From positions 2,046,001 to 2,110,000 of the forward strand of contig JALGAS010000004.1 in assembly GCA_023078685.1 (NCBI GenBank): a stretch of DNA of 64,000 nucleotides, given 5' to 3'. Below are positions 45,459-57,579 of this stretch, one piece after another. Each line of letters begins with the position of its first letter. Within the stretch, counting starts at the first letter, position 1. The notes below the pieces were generated by a model, which had not been told where the DNA came from, did no database searches, and was given only the letters and a program-made list of their open reading frames with translations. This stretch comes from Neopestalotiopsis rosae (lineage: Eukaryota > Ascomycota > Sordariomycetes > Amphisphaeriales > Sporocadaceae). A program made the translations under genes and the position numbers.

Positions 45459-48400
45459 ATGAGTTACGGTAACTACGGCAAGAAAGACGAGGATGCCGAC
45501 CTTGGCTTGGTCAAGGTCGACAGAGTTCAGGTCTTCCAGGAGGGTGAGTGCTTGCTGGCCATCAGTTCCCATTAAACTCCCCCCCACTAGGTGTACTGTA
45601 CTGGGAGTCGATAGCTCACTCGTTGTTCGTGATCACAGCTCGATTGTTCAACAGCTCCCCAATTCAGCCGCGACGATGCCGCATTCTTCTGACAAAGATC
45701 GCCCTGCTCCTATATACCGGCGAGAAGTTCCCAACCCGCGAAGCCACCGACCTCTTCTTCGGTATCTCGAAGCTATTCCAGAACAAAGATGCCAGCTTGC
45801 GACAGATGGTGCACCTTGTCATCAAGGAGATTGCCTCCTCCGCCGAGGACATTATCATGGTCACGAGTACCATTATGAAAGATACCGGCGGAAGCACAGA
45901 TGCAATCTACAGACCTAATGCCATTCGTGCCCTTTGTCGGATCATTGATGTACGTTGAGCTAGCTGGTTGGGCAGTCCGCCGCTACTACTGCTGCTGTTG
46001 CTGCTGGTGTGCTATATGCTGACAACTCCCCCCAATATCAGGCCACCACGGTCCAGTCAATCGAGCGTGTTATGAAGACGGCCATTGTTGACAAGAACCC
46101 TTCTGTATCGTCCGCCGCTCTAGTATCCTCGTACCACCTTCTGCCGATTGCCAAAGACGTCGTCCGAAGATGGCAGTCCGAGACCCAAGAGGCTGCCGCC
46201 TCCACCAAGTCATCTGGTGGCTTCTCTCTTGGCTTTTCGTCTTCTTCGAGCTCCCTGCCGACAAACAACTCGACCATGACTCAATACCATGCCATTGGTC
46301 TTCTTTACCAGATGAGGTCGCACGACAGGATGGCTCTGGTCAAGATGGTTCAGCAATTCAGCCAACCTGGCACCATCAAGAGCCCTGCTGCCACAGTTAT
46401 GCTTGTCCGACTAGCTGCGCAGCTCGCCGAGGAGGATCCTTCTTTGAGAAAGCCCATGATGACCTTGTTGGATGGATGGTTGCGCCACAAGAGTGAGATG
46501 GTCAACTTTGAGGCTGCCAAGGCTATTTGCGACATGCGGGATGTTACCGATAGAGAGGTCGAGCAGGCTGTTCACGTTTTGCAACTGTTCCTCTCCTCTC
46601 CCCGTGCTGTCACCAAGTTCGCAGCACTGCGCATTCTCCACAACTTTGCATCCTTCAAGCCCCAAGCTGTCAACGTGTGCAACCCCGATATCGAGCTCCT
46701 CATCTCGAATAGCAACCGTTCGATCGCCACGTTTGCTATTACAACCCTGCTGAAGACTGGCAATGAGGCTTCCGTCGACCGATTGATGAAGCAGATCAGC
46801 GGCTTCATGTCGGAGATCACCGATGAGTTCAAGATTACAATTGTCGAGGCCATTCGAACACTGTGCCTGAAGTTCCCCAGCAAGCAGGCCGGCATGCTTG
46901 CTTTCTTGAGCGGTATTCTTCGCGACGAGGGAGGATATGAGTTCAAGCGCGCTGTGGTCGAAAGCATGTTTGACCTCATCAAGTTCGTGCCGGAATCGAA
47001 AGAGGATGCGCTTGCACACTTGTGCGAGTTCATTGAAGACTGCGAGTTCACAAAACTCGCTGTTCGCATCCTTCACCTCCTTGGTTTGGAGGGTCCTAAG
47101 ACTTCGCAGCCCACCAAGTACATTCGCTATATTTATAACCGAGTCGTCCTGGAGAATGCCATTGTCCGAGCTGCTGCTGTCACAGCTCTGGCCAAGTTCG
47201 GTGTTGGACAGAAGGACCCAGAAGTCAAGCGCAGTGTCCACGTCTTGCTTACACGTTGCTTAGACGATGTCGACGACGAGGTTCGTGACCGTGCGGCCTT
47301 GAACCTGAGATTAATGCAGGATGAAGATGAAGAGGCCGCACGCTTCATCAAGAATGGTAAGTCAAGCGATCTATACTTGATTGATTATTTGCTGACACTT
47401 TTGGTAGAAAACATGTTCTCCCTGCCTTACTTCGAGCACCAACTTGTCATGTATGTTACTTCGGACGACAAGAGCACATTCGACACGTCATTCGATATTA
47501 GCAGCATCCCTGTTGTGACGAGGGAACAGGCCGACGCAGAGGACCGTACCAAGAAACTCACTGCCACTACCCCGTCTCTCAAACCACCAAAGACTGGCCC
47601 TACCAAGACTGCTTCTACCGGCGCCGAAGCTCAGGCCACAGCCGCCGCAGCTCAACAGAAGTACTCTCAGGAGCTTTTGGCTATTCCAGAGCTCAAGGAG
47701 TTTGGTGCTGTACTCAAGTCTTCGCCGGTTGTTGAACTCACCGAGGCCGAGACGGAATACGTCGTCAGTGTCGTCAAGCATCTTTTCAAGGAGCACGTCG
47801 TCCTGCAATATGAGGTCAAGAACACCCTCCCGGATACCGTACTGGAGAACGTCTCCGTAGTTGCCATGCCATCAGACGAGGAGGAGCTCGAGGAAGTGTT
47901 TATTCTTCAGGCTGAGAAGCTTGCGACGGATGTCCCAGGCAAGGTTTTTGTTGCATTCAAGAAGGTAAACGGCGAGGGTTCGATGCCTACCAGCACCTTC
48001 TCCAATATCCTCAAGTTCACCAGCAAGGAGATTGATCCCACCACAAACGAGCCAGAGGATACCGGCTATGACGACGAGTATGAGATTGGCGACTTTGACT
48101 TGTCTGGCAGCGACTACGTTGTTCCCGCGTTTGCTGGAAACTTTGCGCACATTTGGGAGCAAGTTGGCGCATCTGGAGAGGAAGCCGAGGAGACACTGCA
48201 GCTTTCTGGTATCAACAGCATAGCGGGTGAGTATAATGCTTTACATCCCAGTCTGAATTGGACGCTTTTTTCTAACACTTTGAATACAGATGCCACGGAG
48301 CAACTGGCCAAGACTCTGTCGCTCCAGCCGCTAGAGGGCACCGACGTACCGGTCAATCAGACAACACACCAGCTGAAGCTGCTGGGCAAGACGGTAAATG

Positions 48401-48522
48401 GTGGACGCGTGGTTGCCAACATCCGGATGGCATACTCATCAAAGTCGGGTGTTACAACAAAGATTACCGTGCGCAGCGAAGAAGAAAACGTGGCGGCCTT
48501 GGTTATTGCGTCTGTCGCTTGA
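45459..48522 (+). CDS. SEC21: Coatomer subunit gamma (SEC21)
   Basis: Five exons (45459-45543, 45639-45949, 46042-47356, 47408-48226, 48290-48522; introns 95, 92, 51 and 63 nt) encode 920 aa, the normal length of gamma-COP. The protein starts MSYGNYGKKDEDADLGLVKV. The N-terminal adaptin-like alpha-solenoid (about 25-550) includes KIALLLYTGEKF, then TREATDLFFGISKLFQNKD, PNAIRALCRIID and TQYHAIGLLYQMRSHDRMAL. A Thr/Ala-rich hinge (about 590-630) leads to the appendage domain with the final IRMAYSSKSGVTTKITVRSE. Gamma-COP is part of the COPI coat that returns cargo from Golgi to ER. It is essential in yeast. Confidence 0.97.
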
Positions 48523-49607
48523 TGATGATGAAGTATTTTTATGGCGTTGTTCCTGCTCAATCAAGAAAGAAGTTTGTCATGAGAAAGCGATGGGCTTCAT
48601 AGATTTATGGATCGAGGGCAGCACAGCACACTCGGTTACGAGGAGTTATCCTTCTGTACAGCACCCAAAAGCCGGCCAAAAAGGGGGAGGGTGTTGTGGG
48701 GATGCTGATGATATGCGAATCTGGGGGTGATGGCGCGCGTAGAAGATCAGATATGCGGATGAAGTCTATTTGTTACAAAAGCAGCCTCATGAGGGGCATA
48801 ATGATTGCCGAGTTACGAATGGTTGCATATTTCTGTGGTGTGAATTGGAGTTTACTAAGACTAACAATGGCATTCCTATGTGCTTGTACTGACATGTCTG
48901 ATACAAACTTGACGACTGAAGGGAACCAAACGACGAGAGCAGGAATACAGACCGAGGTATGCTCCAAGTCCTTGCATGATTGATCATTACAGGTGTGCTT
49001 TTAACGGTCATGCAATAGTAAATTGGCATTTACACACATCCCTACATAGGGAATGTAGGCAGGTATTATTTTTATTTCGTACCTGACATGGAGGAAATTA
49101 GCCGTTACACAACACAGATGCAACGTCAATCCTCTCGAGTTGGTGAGTTACGGATGTATATGCTAGAGCTAGAGAGGTATAGCGTCTTGATGTTCTGGAC
49201 GCGACTGGACGCGCTAGAAGCCGAACAGGGATGGCGAATGACGTGTGAACCTGCACCAAAAGCTTGACACGCGCACACCACACAAAAATGCCAGCAAGTT
49301 CTAAGAAGGCGCCGCCCGCGTAGTCCGATAAGTGTTTATCTATGGTATCGGCCCCAACTTGTTGGTCACTATTATTTCCTTGGTGTTTATTGTTTAATAG
49401 CTAGTTGTTGTCTTTGCTTTCTATACACATGCAACCGCTGCACACGTCAACAGCGTAACTATCAAGCTATTGCTATCGGTGATTATTTTCCAGTATTCAC
49501 CTGCATCTCTTCTCGCTTGTCAGCGGATACATCGGTGACTCGCCCAAACGAGAAAAAAATCCAAGAGGGCCGAAAAAACACTCGCCCGCTGCGAGTTCAC
49601 CGCCAAG
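48523..49607. other. Intergenic region between SEC21 and phosphotransferase gene
   Basis: 1.08 kb: 3' flank of SEC21 and promoter of the next plus-strand gene. No gene seen. Confidence 0.6.
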
Positions 49608-50969
49608 ATGGTCTACGTACGAGAGAAATACCTGCCGAACTTGAAGCAATACAAGTATTCGGCAGTCGACCACTCGCTCGTTTCCAAGTATATCCTCAAG
49701 CCATTCTACACCAATGTAGTCATCAAGTGCTTCCCCATGAGCATGGCTCCCAACCTGATCACCTTGAGCGGCTTCTGCTTCGTCATCGCCAACTTCTTCA
49801 CCCTCTTGTGGTACAACCCTACTCTGGATCAAAACTGCCCTCCATGGGTTTACTATTCCTGGGCAGCCGGTCTGTTCTTGTACCAGACCTTTGATGCTGT
49901 TGATGGTTCGCAAGCGTAAGTGCCATGTCACTCTTGATCTTTCTTGCGCTATGCCTTGACGATGCAAAACACCAAGACTAACAAAACATGATGATACAGG
50001 CGACGCACTCACCAGTCTGGACCTCTCGGCGAGCTGTTTGACCATGGCGTCGACGCCCTCAACACTTCGCTCGAGGTGCTCATTTTCGCTGCCTCTCAAA
50101 ACATGGGTCACTCGTGGTACACGGTTGCCGTCCTCTTTGCCTCGCTTTGCACCTTCTACACGCAGACCTGGGACGAATATCACACCAAGACCTTGACGCT
50201 CGGCATAGTAAACGGCCCGGTCGAAGGTGTGCTGATCCTCGTTGGCGTCTACGCACTGACGGGCTACATGGGCGGCGCGAGCTTCTGGCAGCAAAGCATG
50301 CTGGCGACCTTTGGAGTGCCAACCTCTTGGGGCATCCCCGAGGCCATCTACGAGCTGAACTTTACTCAGTGGTACATGGTCCAGGGCACCGTCATGCTCG
50401 TCTTCAACACTGTTGAGTCGGCACGAAACGTAATCAAGGCTCGCAGGGCTAGGGGCGACCGCAGCCGGGGTGCTCTGCTCGGACTTGTTCCCTTCTTTGG
50501 TACTTGGACGCTCGTCGTGGCCTATCTCTGGCTGCAGCCCGTGATCCGCACCAAGCACTTGGTGCCTTTTGTCATCTTTGCTGGTCTTGTCAATGCCTAC
50601 TCTGTTGGTCAGATGATCACTGCGCATCTCGTCAAGTTGCCGTTCCCGTACTGGAACGTGCTCACCATTCCACTAGCCTGGGGTGTTATTGACTCAGTCG
50701 GCCCTCTGCTTCAGGCTCACATTGGCTGGGCTTCCGGCTGGCCCAGTGCTTTGGGTGATGATGTCTACCAGGTGGCCTTCATGTTCAGCATGTTGGGCAT
50801 GGCCGTCGGTGTCTATGGCAGCTTTGTCGTCGACGTCATCGTCACCATCTGTGATTACCTCGACATCTGGTGCCTTACAATCAAGCACCCCTATGTTGAG
50901 GGTAAGGATGACAAGTCGTCGAGCCAGCAGGTGCACAACCCTGCAGCCAATGGCAAGAAGAGCAACTAA
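49608..50969 (+). CDS. sn-1,2-diacylglycerol choline/ethanolaminephosphotransferase (CPT1/EPT1 type)
   Basis: Two exons (49608-49915 and 50000-50969; 84-nt intron) encode 425 aa. This ER enzyme makes phosphatidylcholine or phosphatidylethanolamine from CDP-choline or CDP-ethanolamine and diacylglycerol (Kennedy pathway). The CDP-alcohol phosphotransferase signature DG(x2)AR(x8)G(x3)D(x3)D is perfect: it begins at D99-G100 (DGSQAR), continues as RTHQSGPLGELFDHGVD, and ends at D121. The intron lies inside it. About eight membrane helices are visible. A PNLITLSGF motif precedes helix 1. The choice between choline and ethanolamine specificity cannot be made by eye. The C-terminus is polar. Confidence 0.94.
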
Positions 50970-53058
50970 GTGCGCCGACTATTTCATGGTGGGTGTAAGC
51001 ACTCACCAGAAAAGCCAGGCTACACTCCATGATAACAAGCGGAGAAGCGGGCAGCTCGGGGCGGGAGGATTGCCCTCGAGAAGAGGACCCTCTAAAACAA
51101 CTCCTGGGCGTGTCAGATGTCACGTGAAGTGAGAATTTGATGAGAACCTGAGTACGGGATAACAAGACTAGTGGAGGAGAAGAGATGAAGAGAAAAGGGC
51201 ATTCCCTGGTCTCGCTGGCCAAGACTATATAGATCTGTGGGGTTCAAGGCGCTTCGGGCGTCTTTTGATTTTTTCCAATGGCTCGGCACTTTATGGCGGC
51301 AATAACGTGTACTCGGCTGGACGAAGGTATGAGACATAATGAGATACAACGCTTTGATACGGAATAGATGATGTGATATGCAACGAGCGGAAGGAAAGAG
51401 ACTTGCACAATGTCAGTCCGAGGTGTGCCAAAGCTACTACTGCCTAGCTTGGGTTCAAGTAGGCACGTTCCAAGAAGAGGTTTGCGACGGCTATACGTGG
51501 CCGCAGTGCAAGCTATTCGTGATATTCTCAGACGTATCTAGCATACCTGACTGATAGCTTGCCCGTCTCGGAATGGCTTGTCCGGTGTGAGAATACCTTG
51601 GTTCCAATCCCAGTCAGGTTTTCTTTATCATTTCATTTCATTTTCCCTACTTCCCTTTCTTATTGGTACTGTTTTCTCCAGTCTCATCTACTTGTGTCTC
51701 TGATCAACTCGGTCAGATATGCCTACTTTGTCGGTAATCGATCCTTTTCTTTCTTCAGTCACTCATTCCTCCTTACACGAATCACGCAGATGAGGATCCC
51801 GACATCCGTCTGACAAAGGCAACCCTGGCCCCGTCCGGCGAGTCGGATTGGAATATGCAAGAAGTGCATCGTGAGTGATTCCACGATAGTGCAATGCGGC
51901 GCTTTCAGGGATCCGGCTCCATTTTGAGGATGTGTGGCTTGCATAGACGAATACGTCAGTACTGAATCTGGGTCCCTCTTCCGGACGACCCTCAAGCGAC
52001 GATTATTCCCCTGCAGAAATTGTCCACGTCGTCTAATGCTTTCCTGGACCATCTTGAAATCTCGGGGCGAAAACAAGTCGACAATCCTTACACTGGTCTG
52101 CGGACCGAGCACTGATGAATTTATCCGTCATGATGTTGGTTCGTGACGATATATATTGGATGGGACCCGTAGACACGGTACGCCAAGCTCCCCCCAAAAA
52201 AGTGGCCCAGTAGCGAGGCAGAAAACAAGCATTATACCCAAACGAAGCATAAATCTCGGTCCCGGCGGAAGCCTTCCCTTGCCTTGTCAAATGCAGGGGT
52301 TGTGTTGGTGATTTGAGAAACTTATCACAGTCCCACAAAGGAGAAAATCATCATCGTATAGACGGCCCAGACACACATCAGCACTAGGATCAGGATGGGG
52401 CCTCGGGCCAAGACAAAGAGTGCCCCCCGTACACCGAGGGAAGGATTGCAAAAGAAAAGGGAAGTCCACCACTTAGGATCCTAGGAATAAGAGTTACCCA
52501 GTTAAAAGTTTTGACCATGACAAGAAAGGCGGAAAGCTTGTATGAACCTCTCCTCGTTTGAAGAAGTTGACTTGTGGGTTCGTCTTGGAGATCAGCGAAG
52601 GATTCAAACTATCACGGTGACAAGGTGCGCCACAGTTTTTCCTTTCCCCCCCCCCCGGCTAGAACCGCCCCAAGAAACGACAAGTTTGTTGGTTCTCTTT
52701 CGAATCGAAGGGGTTTCGTCTAGCGATGATGGCAACAAAATCATCCAAAAGTCCCCCCATGATCATCTTATCGCCGCTGAGGTTTGCATGGGTTATAAAG
52801 ACAACACAGGGTAAAAGTATCCAAGCCATGTACGCAATACATTTCACAAGAGGACAAGAGGGAAACAACACATCGGGACATTAACCGATGGAATTGGAAG
52901 GAGGGCGAGTATAAAGAGGCCAAGACTTTTCTCCTCTTCCCGTTTTTGTTGAAAGACAGCACGCAATATCCAACTCATCTCGCAACATTCAACTCTCTTT
53001 CACAAGATAGTTTCTATATCATAACTCATTTTTTTGCCTCAACCAAGAAAACGACACA
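50970..53058. other. 2.1-kb intergenic region upstream of the secreted-peptide gene
   Basis: No supported gene. It holds a tRNA-like fold near 51544-51621 that I rejected, an 11-nt C run at 52646-52656, and the TATA box of the peptide gene. Confidence 0.55.
52910..52915 (+). promoter_or_regulatory. TATA box of the cysteine-rich peptide gene
   Basis: TATAAA, 149 bp upstream of the ATG at 53059, followed by a pyrimidine-rich stretch and a long A/C-rich leader (including ACAAGATAG and CTCAACC) as in strongly expressed fungal secreted-protein genes. Confidence 0.6.
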
Positions 53059-53347
53059 ATGCAACTCTCCACCTTCACCTCCGTGGTCGTCGTCGCCCTG
53101 GCCGCCTTTGTCCAGGCCAACCCCGTCGCCGTCAGCCCTCGCGATGTCGGCAACACCCTCGTCAAGGATGCCTGCACTATTATCCCCGAGTAAGTTGCAT
53201 TCATATTTCCATATCCTTTCTTTCCTCTTCTTTCCCAGGCCGTATTCCTCGTCTTCTTGTTTTATCCTCTCACTGACGCGTGTCTTTCTTCCAACGAATA
53301 GTTGCTGTGGCGATGGAACTTGCTGTGGTTGCTGGGGATGCTGCTAG
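53059..53347 (+). CDS. Small secreted cysteine-rich peptide (58 aa, unrecognised)
   Basis: Two exons (53059-53189 and 53302-53347; 112-nt intron, gtaagt..tag, phase 2) encode 58 aa. Residues 1-20 (MQLSTFTSVVVVALAAFVQA) are a clear signal peptide with cleavage expected after VQA. The mature part is about 38 aa and reads NPVAVSPRDVGNTLVKDACT and then IIPDCCGDGTCCGCWGCC. Eight cysteines lie in the last 22 residues in the pattern C-x5-CC-x3-CC-x-C-x2-CC, with Gly, Asp and Trp between them. If the intron is retained, an in-frame TAA at the splice site stops the protein before seven of the eight cysteines. I recognise no family. Possible roles are a small effector-like peptide, a metal-binding peptide or an antimicrobial peptide; none is shown. 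Confidence 0.8.
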
Positions 53348-54415
53348 ACGAGAGGTGTGAACAGAAGTTTTTCTCGGTTTCGAAAGCCAAATGGCCCGCC
53401 TGGATGCCCATTCCACAAGCCACATGTTGGCAGACAACGAGCTGCTAGTTCGGGTTATGCTCTCGTGAACTGAGCCCTTCAGATATGACTTCGTGTCAGC
53501 GATAGATAATGTCTTGAGATATGATCATTCCTGCTTGGATTGTTTGTCCAACATACCTAGAGAAAAAGACATCACCTTGAAACCATGCCAGCTCAAACTT
53601 ACCAGACGTGAACAGATACTCTATGCTGTGTATGACCAATTCACACATGGAGTGCATTCATCTTGTTTTATTTTCATGTGACTTTTATTTTTCTTAAGTT
53701 GATTCGTCAAGAGAATCTCGTGAAATTCTTCTTCTGGACCAGTGTCCAGAGCTCCAAAGTCCAAAGAAAGAAGCTATGACAACGCTTCTGATATGTCCTG
53801 AAGCAGTTCACTTCTATGTACACTACTAGATTGTTCTGTAGGAAGCCGAATTCAACCGCGCCAGGCGTCTCCCGCGTATTTCTCCGTCGGCCCGGCCTTC
53901 TGTAAAAGAGCTTCAAACCCTCCCATTACTTCCAAGCGAGAAGCCGAATTATTTTGAATTCCTGAGCCTATGCATGATGTCGAAATGGCCGCCAAAGGTC
54001 GTGAGGTAGAGGAAGAGGCGCAGATGAGTGCGCCAAGAGAAAATATGGTTCCAGTCGTGAAGAAGAGTATGATGTTCCTGAAATAGGTCGTGTTCAAATG
54101 AAATCAAGATTGGCGTGGTTTGCCAAGGTAGAGGAAGTCGTGTGACTGGGGTATCCGAAACGAAAACCAAATGGTTGCTTTGTCGTAGAAGTGAGAAGAA
54201 TGTGAGTAAGGAACAAATGAGGTATGTGGTGAAATGAGAACTGAGGCAATCCTCTAAAAGGTCGAGTCCAAGTGGGCAAAGGCTTCGAGCCGAAATGAGA
54301 TGGCGCCTTTCCCATGATCCTTCTATATCAAGTATACATGAATTAAGTCGCCGTGGCAATTGGTCGCCACTGGAGATGGTGAATCGTCAAACAGTTCCTA
54401 GGAAAAGAAAAAGCT
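53348..54415. other. Convergent 3' intergenic region
   Basis: 3' flanks of the secreted-peptide gene (plus) and palI (minus). Minus-strand frames near 53949-54359 have no domain and sit where palI 3' UTR is expected. Confidence 0.6.
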
Positions 54416-56622
54416 TTATAGTCCTGGGTAGGCGCCACCGCCCATGCCTCCCCTTCCTGCGGGAGCTCCACGACCACCTGGCAATTGGAAGTCCGGATTG
54501 CTATTAAGAATATTCACTTCATTCCGATTGACTGGTCTCCGGGGGATCTGCTGGCCTGGCATGCCTGGGGCGCCTGGGCCCGGCTTCCATCGAGGGTTGA
54601 CACCTCTTTGCGATACCGAGGTGAAGGTAGAGTGCTCTGAGATGGCCGGGCTTCTGGCGCCTGATTGTGCGAGCTCATCATAGGTATTGGGGTCCGCTCT
54701 TGGGACGGCCGGTTCTGCGAAGCGAGGGTCAACGTCCTCGTAGTAAGCGCCTCCAGCCGCAGTGGAGGGCTGTGCTGGGCCAGAGGTTGCTGGCATGTCT
54801 CCGGGCCTTTGAGGGATATGCAATGGTGAGGGCATTCTTGGCGAGTTTCGACCTGGACCTTGAGCCCATGCTTGTCGAGGGGGGACATATGCAGCACTTC
54901 TGTAAACTTGATTAGCATTATCCTTCCGCATCTGCAGGGCGGAAGGTACTGACTCATCTTGGCTGTACCTGCTGCTAGCCGTCATGTAAGTATCATGCCG
55001 GCGTGGAGGGGTGTTCACTCTCGCTTGCTGCAAAGCTAGCATGCCGGCCACATCTGCATCACTGTCCCTGATTTGCTGGTTTGGAAAGTGGCCAAAGTCT
55101 TGCGGGGGATGAGCAGGGCTGCCCGTATTGGCGTTCATCTCCACTGCTTGTCCTACAGCTGGAGGTGCATCTGATTCCTCCATCCCTGGTAGCGGCGGAG
55201 GGGACTCTGCTCGTGGGAGTTCGCTGATTCGATTCGGGTTATAAGCTTGGTAAGAGCCCGAGGTTCCTGTGGTGCCCGTTGATACACTCGGCATGGATGG
55301 GTTTGCTCCATACGCCGCACCTGAAGGGCCTGGCGAGGCATCCCGAGCCTGGTCGTATGCACCATACATGTTTGGCCCAGGAGGTCGGCGATCAGCACCA
55401 TTTCCATATCCATAAGCAGGAGGCGGAGCCCGCCCACCACGTCCACCATTCGGTCCATAAGCGCCCCGCGGCGGACCATAGCCTCCTCTTCCCCGTACTC
55501 CAGGTCCAGGACCATATCCACCTCGCGACCCAGGCGGCGTAGGCCCATTATTGGGTCCATAACCTCCGCCTCTGCTGTAGCCACCGCGTCCTCGGTAAGG
55601 ACCACCTCGGCCACGCGAATTCATGCGATCTTGCGATGGACCACGTGCAACAGCGTAGGCATCCTGTGGTGCCTGAATTGGGTTTCCATACTGGTCCCTA
55701 CGCACAGATGGCATGGAATTGTTGCGGTCGACATATGTTCCGTCTGTGGAGGCAAATCCCCCGTTTGGAGACCTTTGCGAAGGGCTCGTAGAAGTAAGAG
55801 GTACCCGTTCATCACTGCTGCGATCGTCCTTCTTGGCTTCGTAAGTCGCAAAGGTGGGAAGCTTATTATCGGCAGGTCCATTGGCGCCACTTAGTACAGG
55901 TACAGTAGGTGACATGGTTGAAGGACCAGCAACTGCAGTATTCTGTGTGCCGGTTCTGTTGTAGTAATTCTCTCCACTCATTTCGGCGTTTTCAGCAATG
56001 CGCTTCTTCCTCGCTTTTCTGCTGACGACTGTACGACGCATGGCGCAAGATACGATTCCGCTCAGGAAAGTGAGAACCATGGCAGCACAGACGATGTAAG
56101 AGCCCCAAGCCATGTGAGGCACGAATAGGAGAACATCAATCAAGAAGGCAAGTATACATACCACGACGGTAAGAATGCCAAAGATGGTAACAACAAGTAG
56201 ATAGCGGGATGAGTGCGACGGGCCGTGCCAGTGGGCAGCAATAGCCAGTCCCAGCATAATCAAGCTGAAGAGACATGCTACAGGATGCACAATCAAAATG
56301 GCTGAGAGAGTGGTTCTTGCTGAACTGGGCAGATCAAATGTAGCAGATTGGGTGCTCGAGAATTTGGAGCCTATAATGTGTGAGTATAAGATTTCGGGCT
56401 TGCATGGCAGGCGGGTCGCTGGATGGATAGCTTACTTGTGTCATAACCAATTTCAATGGGACTACAATCGTCACCGTCGCAGAATCCGAAGACTCCAAAG
56501 TCGACTCCCTCATAGCTACCTAGAGGTATGGCATGAATGATGGGCGTGGACAAGACAGATAGCAGGAGCAGGCAAAAAGCCGCAAAGGACATGATCGCCA
56601 GAGGCGTCGCTGGGCGCAACAT
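54416..56622 (-). CDS. palI: pH-response regulator PalI/Rim9
   Basis: Two exons (56622-56436 and 56370-54416; 65-nt intron) encode 713 aa. PalI is a plasma-membrane protein that helps the sensor PalH signal alkaline pH to the transcription factor PacC. The N-terminal part has the four-helix architecture of the family: a first helix (about 8-30) as in a signal anchor, a cysteine-containing extracellular loop (FGVFGFCDGDDCSP), then three helices around 95-185, including FSLIMLGLAIAAHW and YIVCAAMVLTFLSGIVSCAM. The remaining 500 residues are a long cytosolic tail, rich in Pro, Gly, Arg and Tyr with GGYGP-like repeats, ending GMGGGAYPGL as in other filamentous fungi. The intron falls in the first loop. 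Start at 56622 chosen because it begins the first helix. Confidence 0.93.
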
Positions 56623-57548
56623 GATGGCGGCTGTTGGGATGCGCGCCGACTCCTCAGAGTCGCGTCGCTGTGAGTGTTGGTGACAGCGCTATAGATATCT
56701 CGTCTTCCTCAGATCGATGTCTGAATTATCGTCCTAGTAAAGATGTTCAAGATAGCGGCGAGTGCTGAATTTGTGGGTGAACAAAGATGGCGACATAGAA
56801 ATCCAGCCCACTGAGAAAACGATGCACCAATCTACTTTTGTGGCTGCGATGGAGCTGATGGTTGTTGCAGTCTTGTTCTATTCAATCGGCAGCCTGCAAC
56901 GATTAATCCTCCTCTCAAATCGTACTGCAGCTATTGCGAGTTGTTCGTTGATCAGTGAAGAAAACAATCGCTTTGTCCAGTCGAATCGTGATAACAATGC
57001 GAGGTTGTGTGTGTGTGTGGGTGTTCCTGCACGTCCGGATTCCTGTCTTTGTAAGTTGGCGTGTCGGGTTTCGAAATGCCAGCCCGACTGTACTGTGGAA
57101 TTTCGATGAGTGTGTTTGTTTGAATGAGTGAAGGTGCGATACGAAGTCAATCGATCGGGTTTAGAGTGAGAGGTTGAGAGAGAGAGCGAAGGCGAAATGC
57201 ATGGGCGTTCTCGTGACGTGCCGACCCAGTTCTTGTCAGTGGCAGTGCTGAGGACAAGGTGCGATGGACCAGTTGGAAGTCGTCGACCGCTTTTGGGAAG
57301 AAGGGCGACGAGTAAGGGACGAGCAGGTTAGTTGAATAGTCGAATTCAACGCCGTTGTCGTGTCCAACGCACTCCAGAAAGGATATTGTGTGTATGGGCG
57401 GAGTCTTGCACACACTCTCGCTGCACTACAGACTTTAGAGGAATGGGTGTGTGGGAGTCTGAAGTGCAGTGTGCAGTACAGAGTAGTGTTAGTAAAAAGA
57501 GCAACGAGAATCTCGAAGAATGGGACGGCGGAGGGACGATCACTTTCG

Positions 57549-57579
57549 GTGCTGGTGCTGGTTCTGGTGCTGGTGCTGG
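57549..57579. repeat. (GGTGCT)n-like microsatellite
   Basis: Five imperfect hexamer units (GGTGCT with one GGTTCT). Noncoding as far as can be seen. Confidence 0.75.

Noticed and set aside
49497..50627. 376-codon minus-strand frame over the phosphotransferase gene
   Set aside because: Antisense shadow; the plus strand carries the perfect CDP-alcohol phosphotransferase motif and splice sites.
51544..51621. tRNA-like fold with a pairing acceptor and a GGTTCCAAT loop
   Set aside because: The T-loop lacks the conserved purine-A, the T stem and D arm have mismatches, the D loop lacks GG, and no anticodon stem can be formed.
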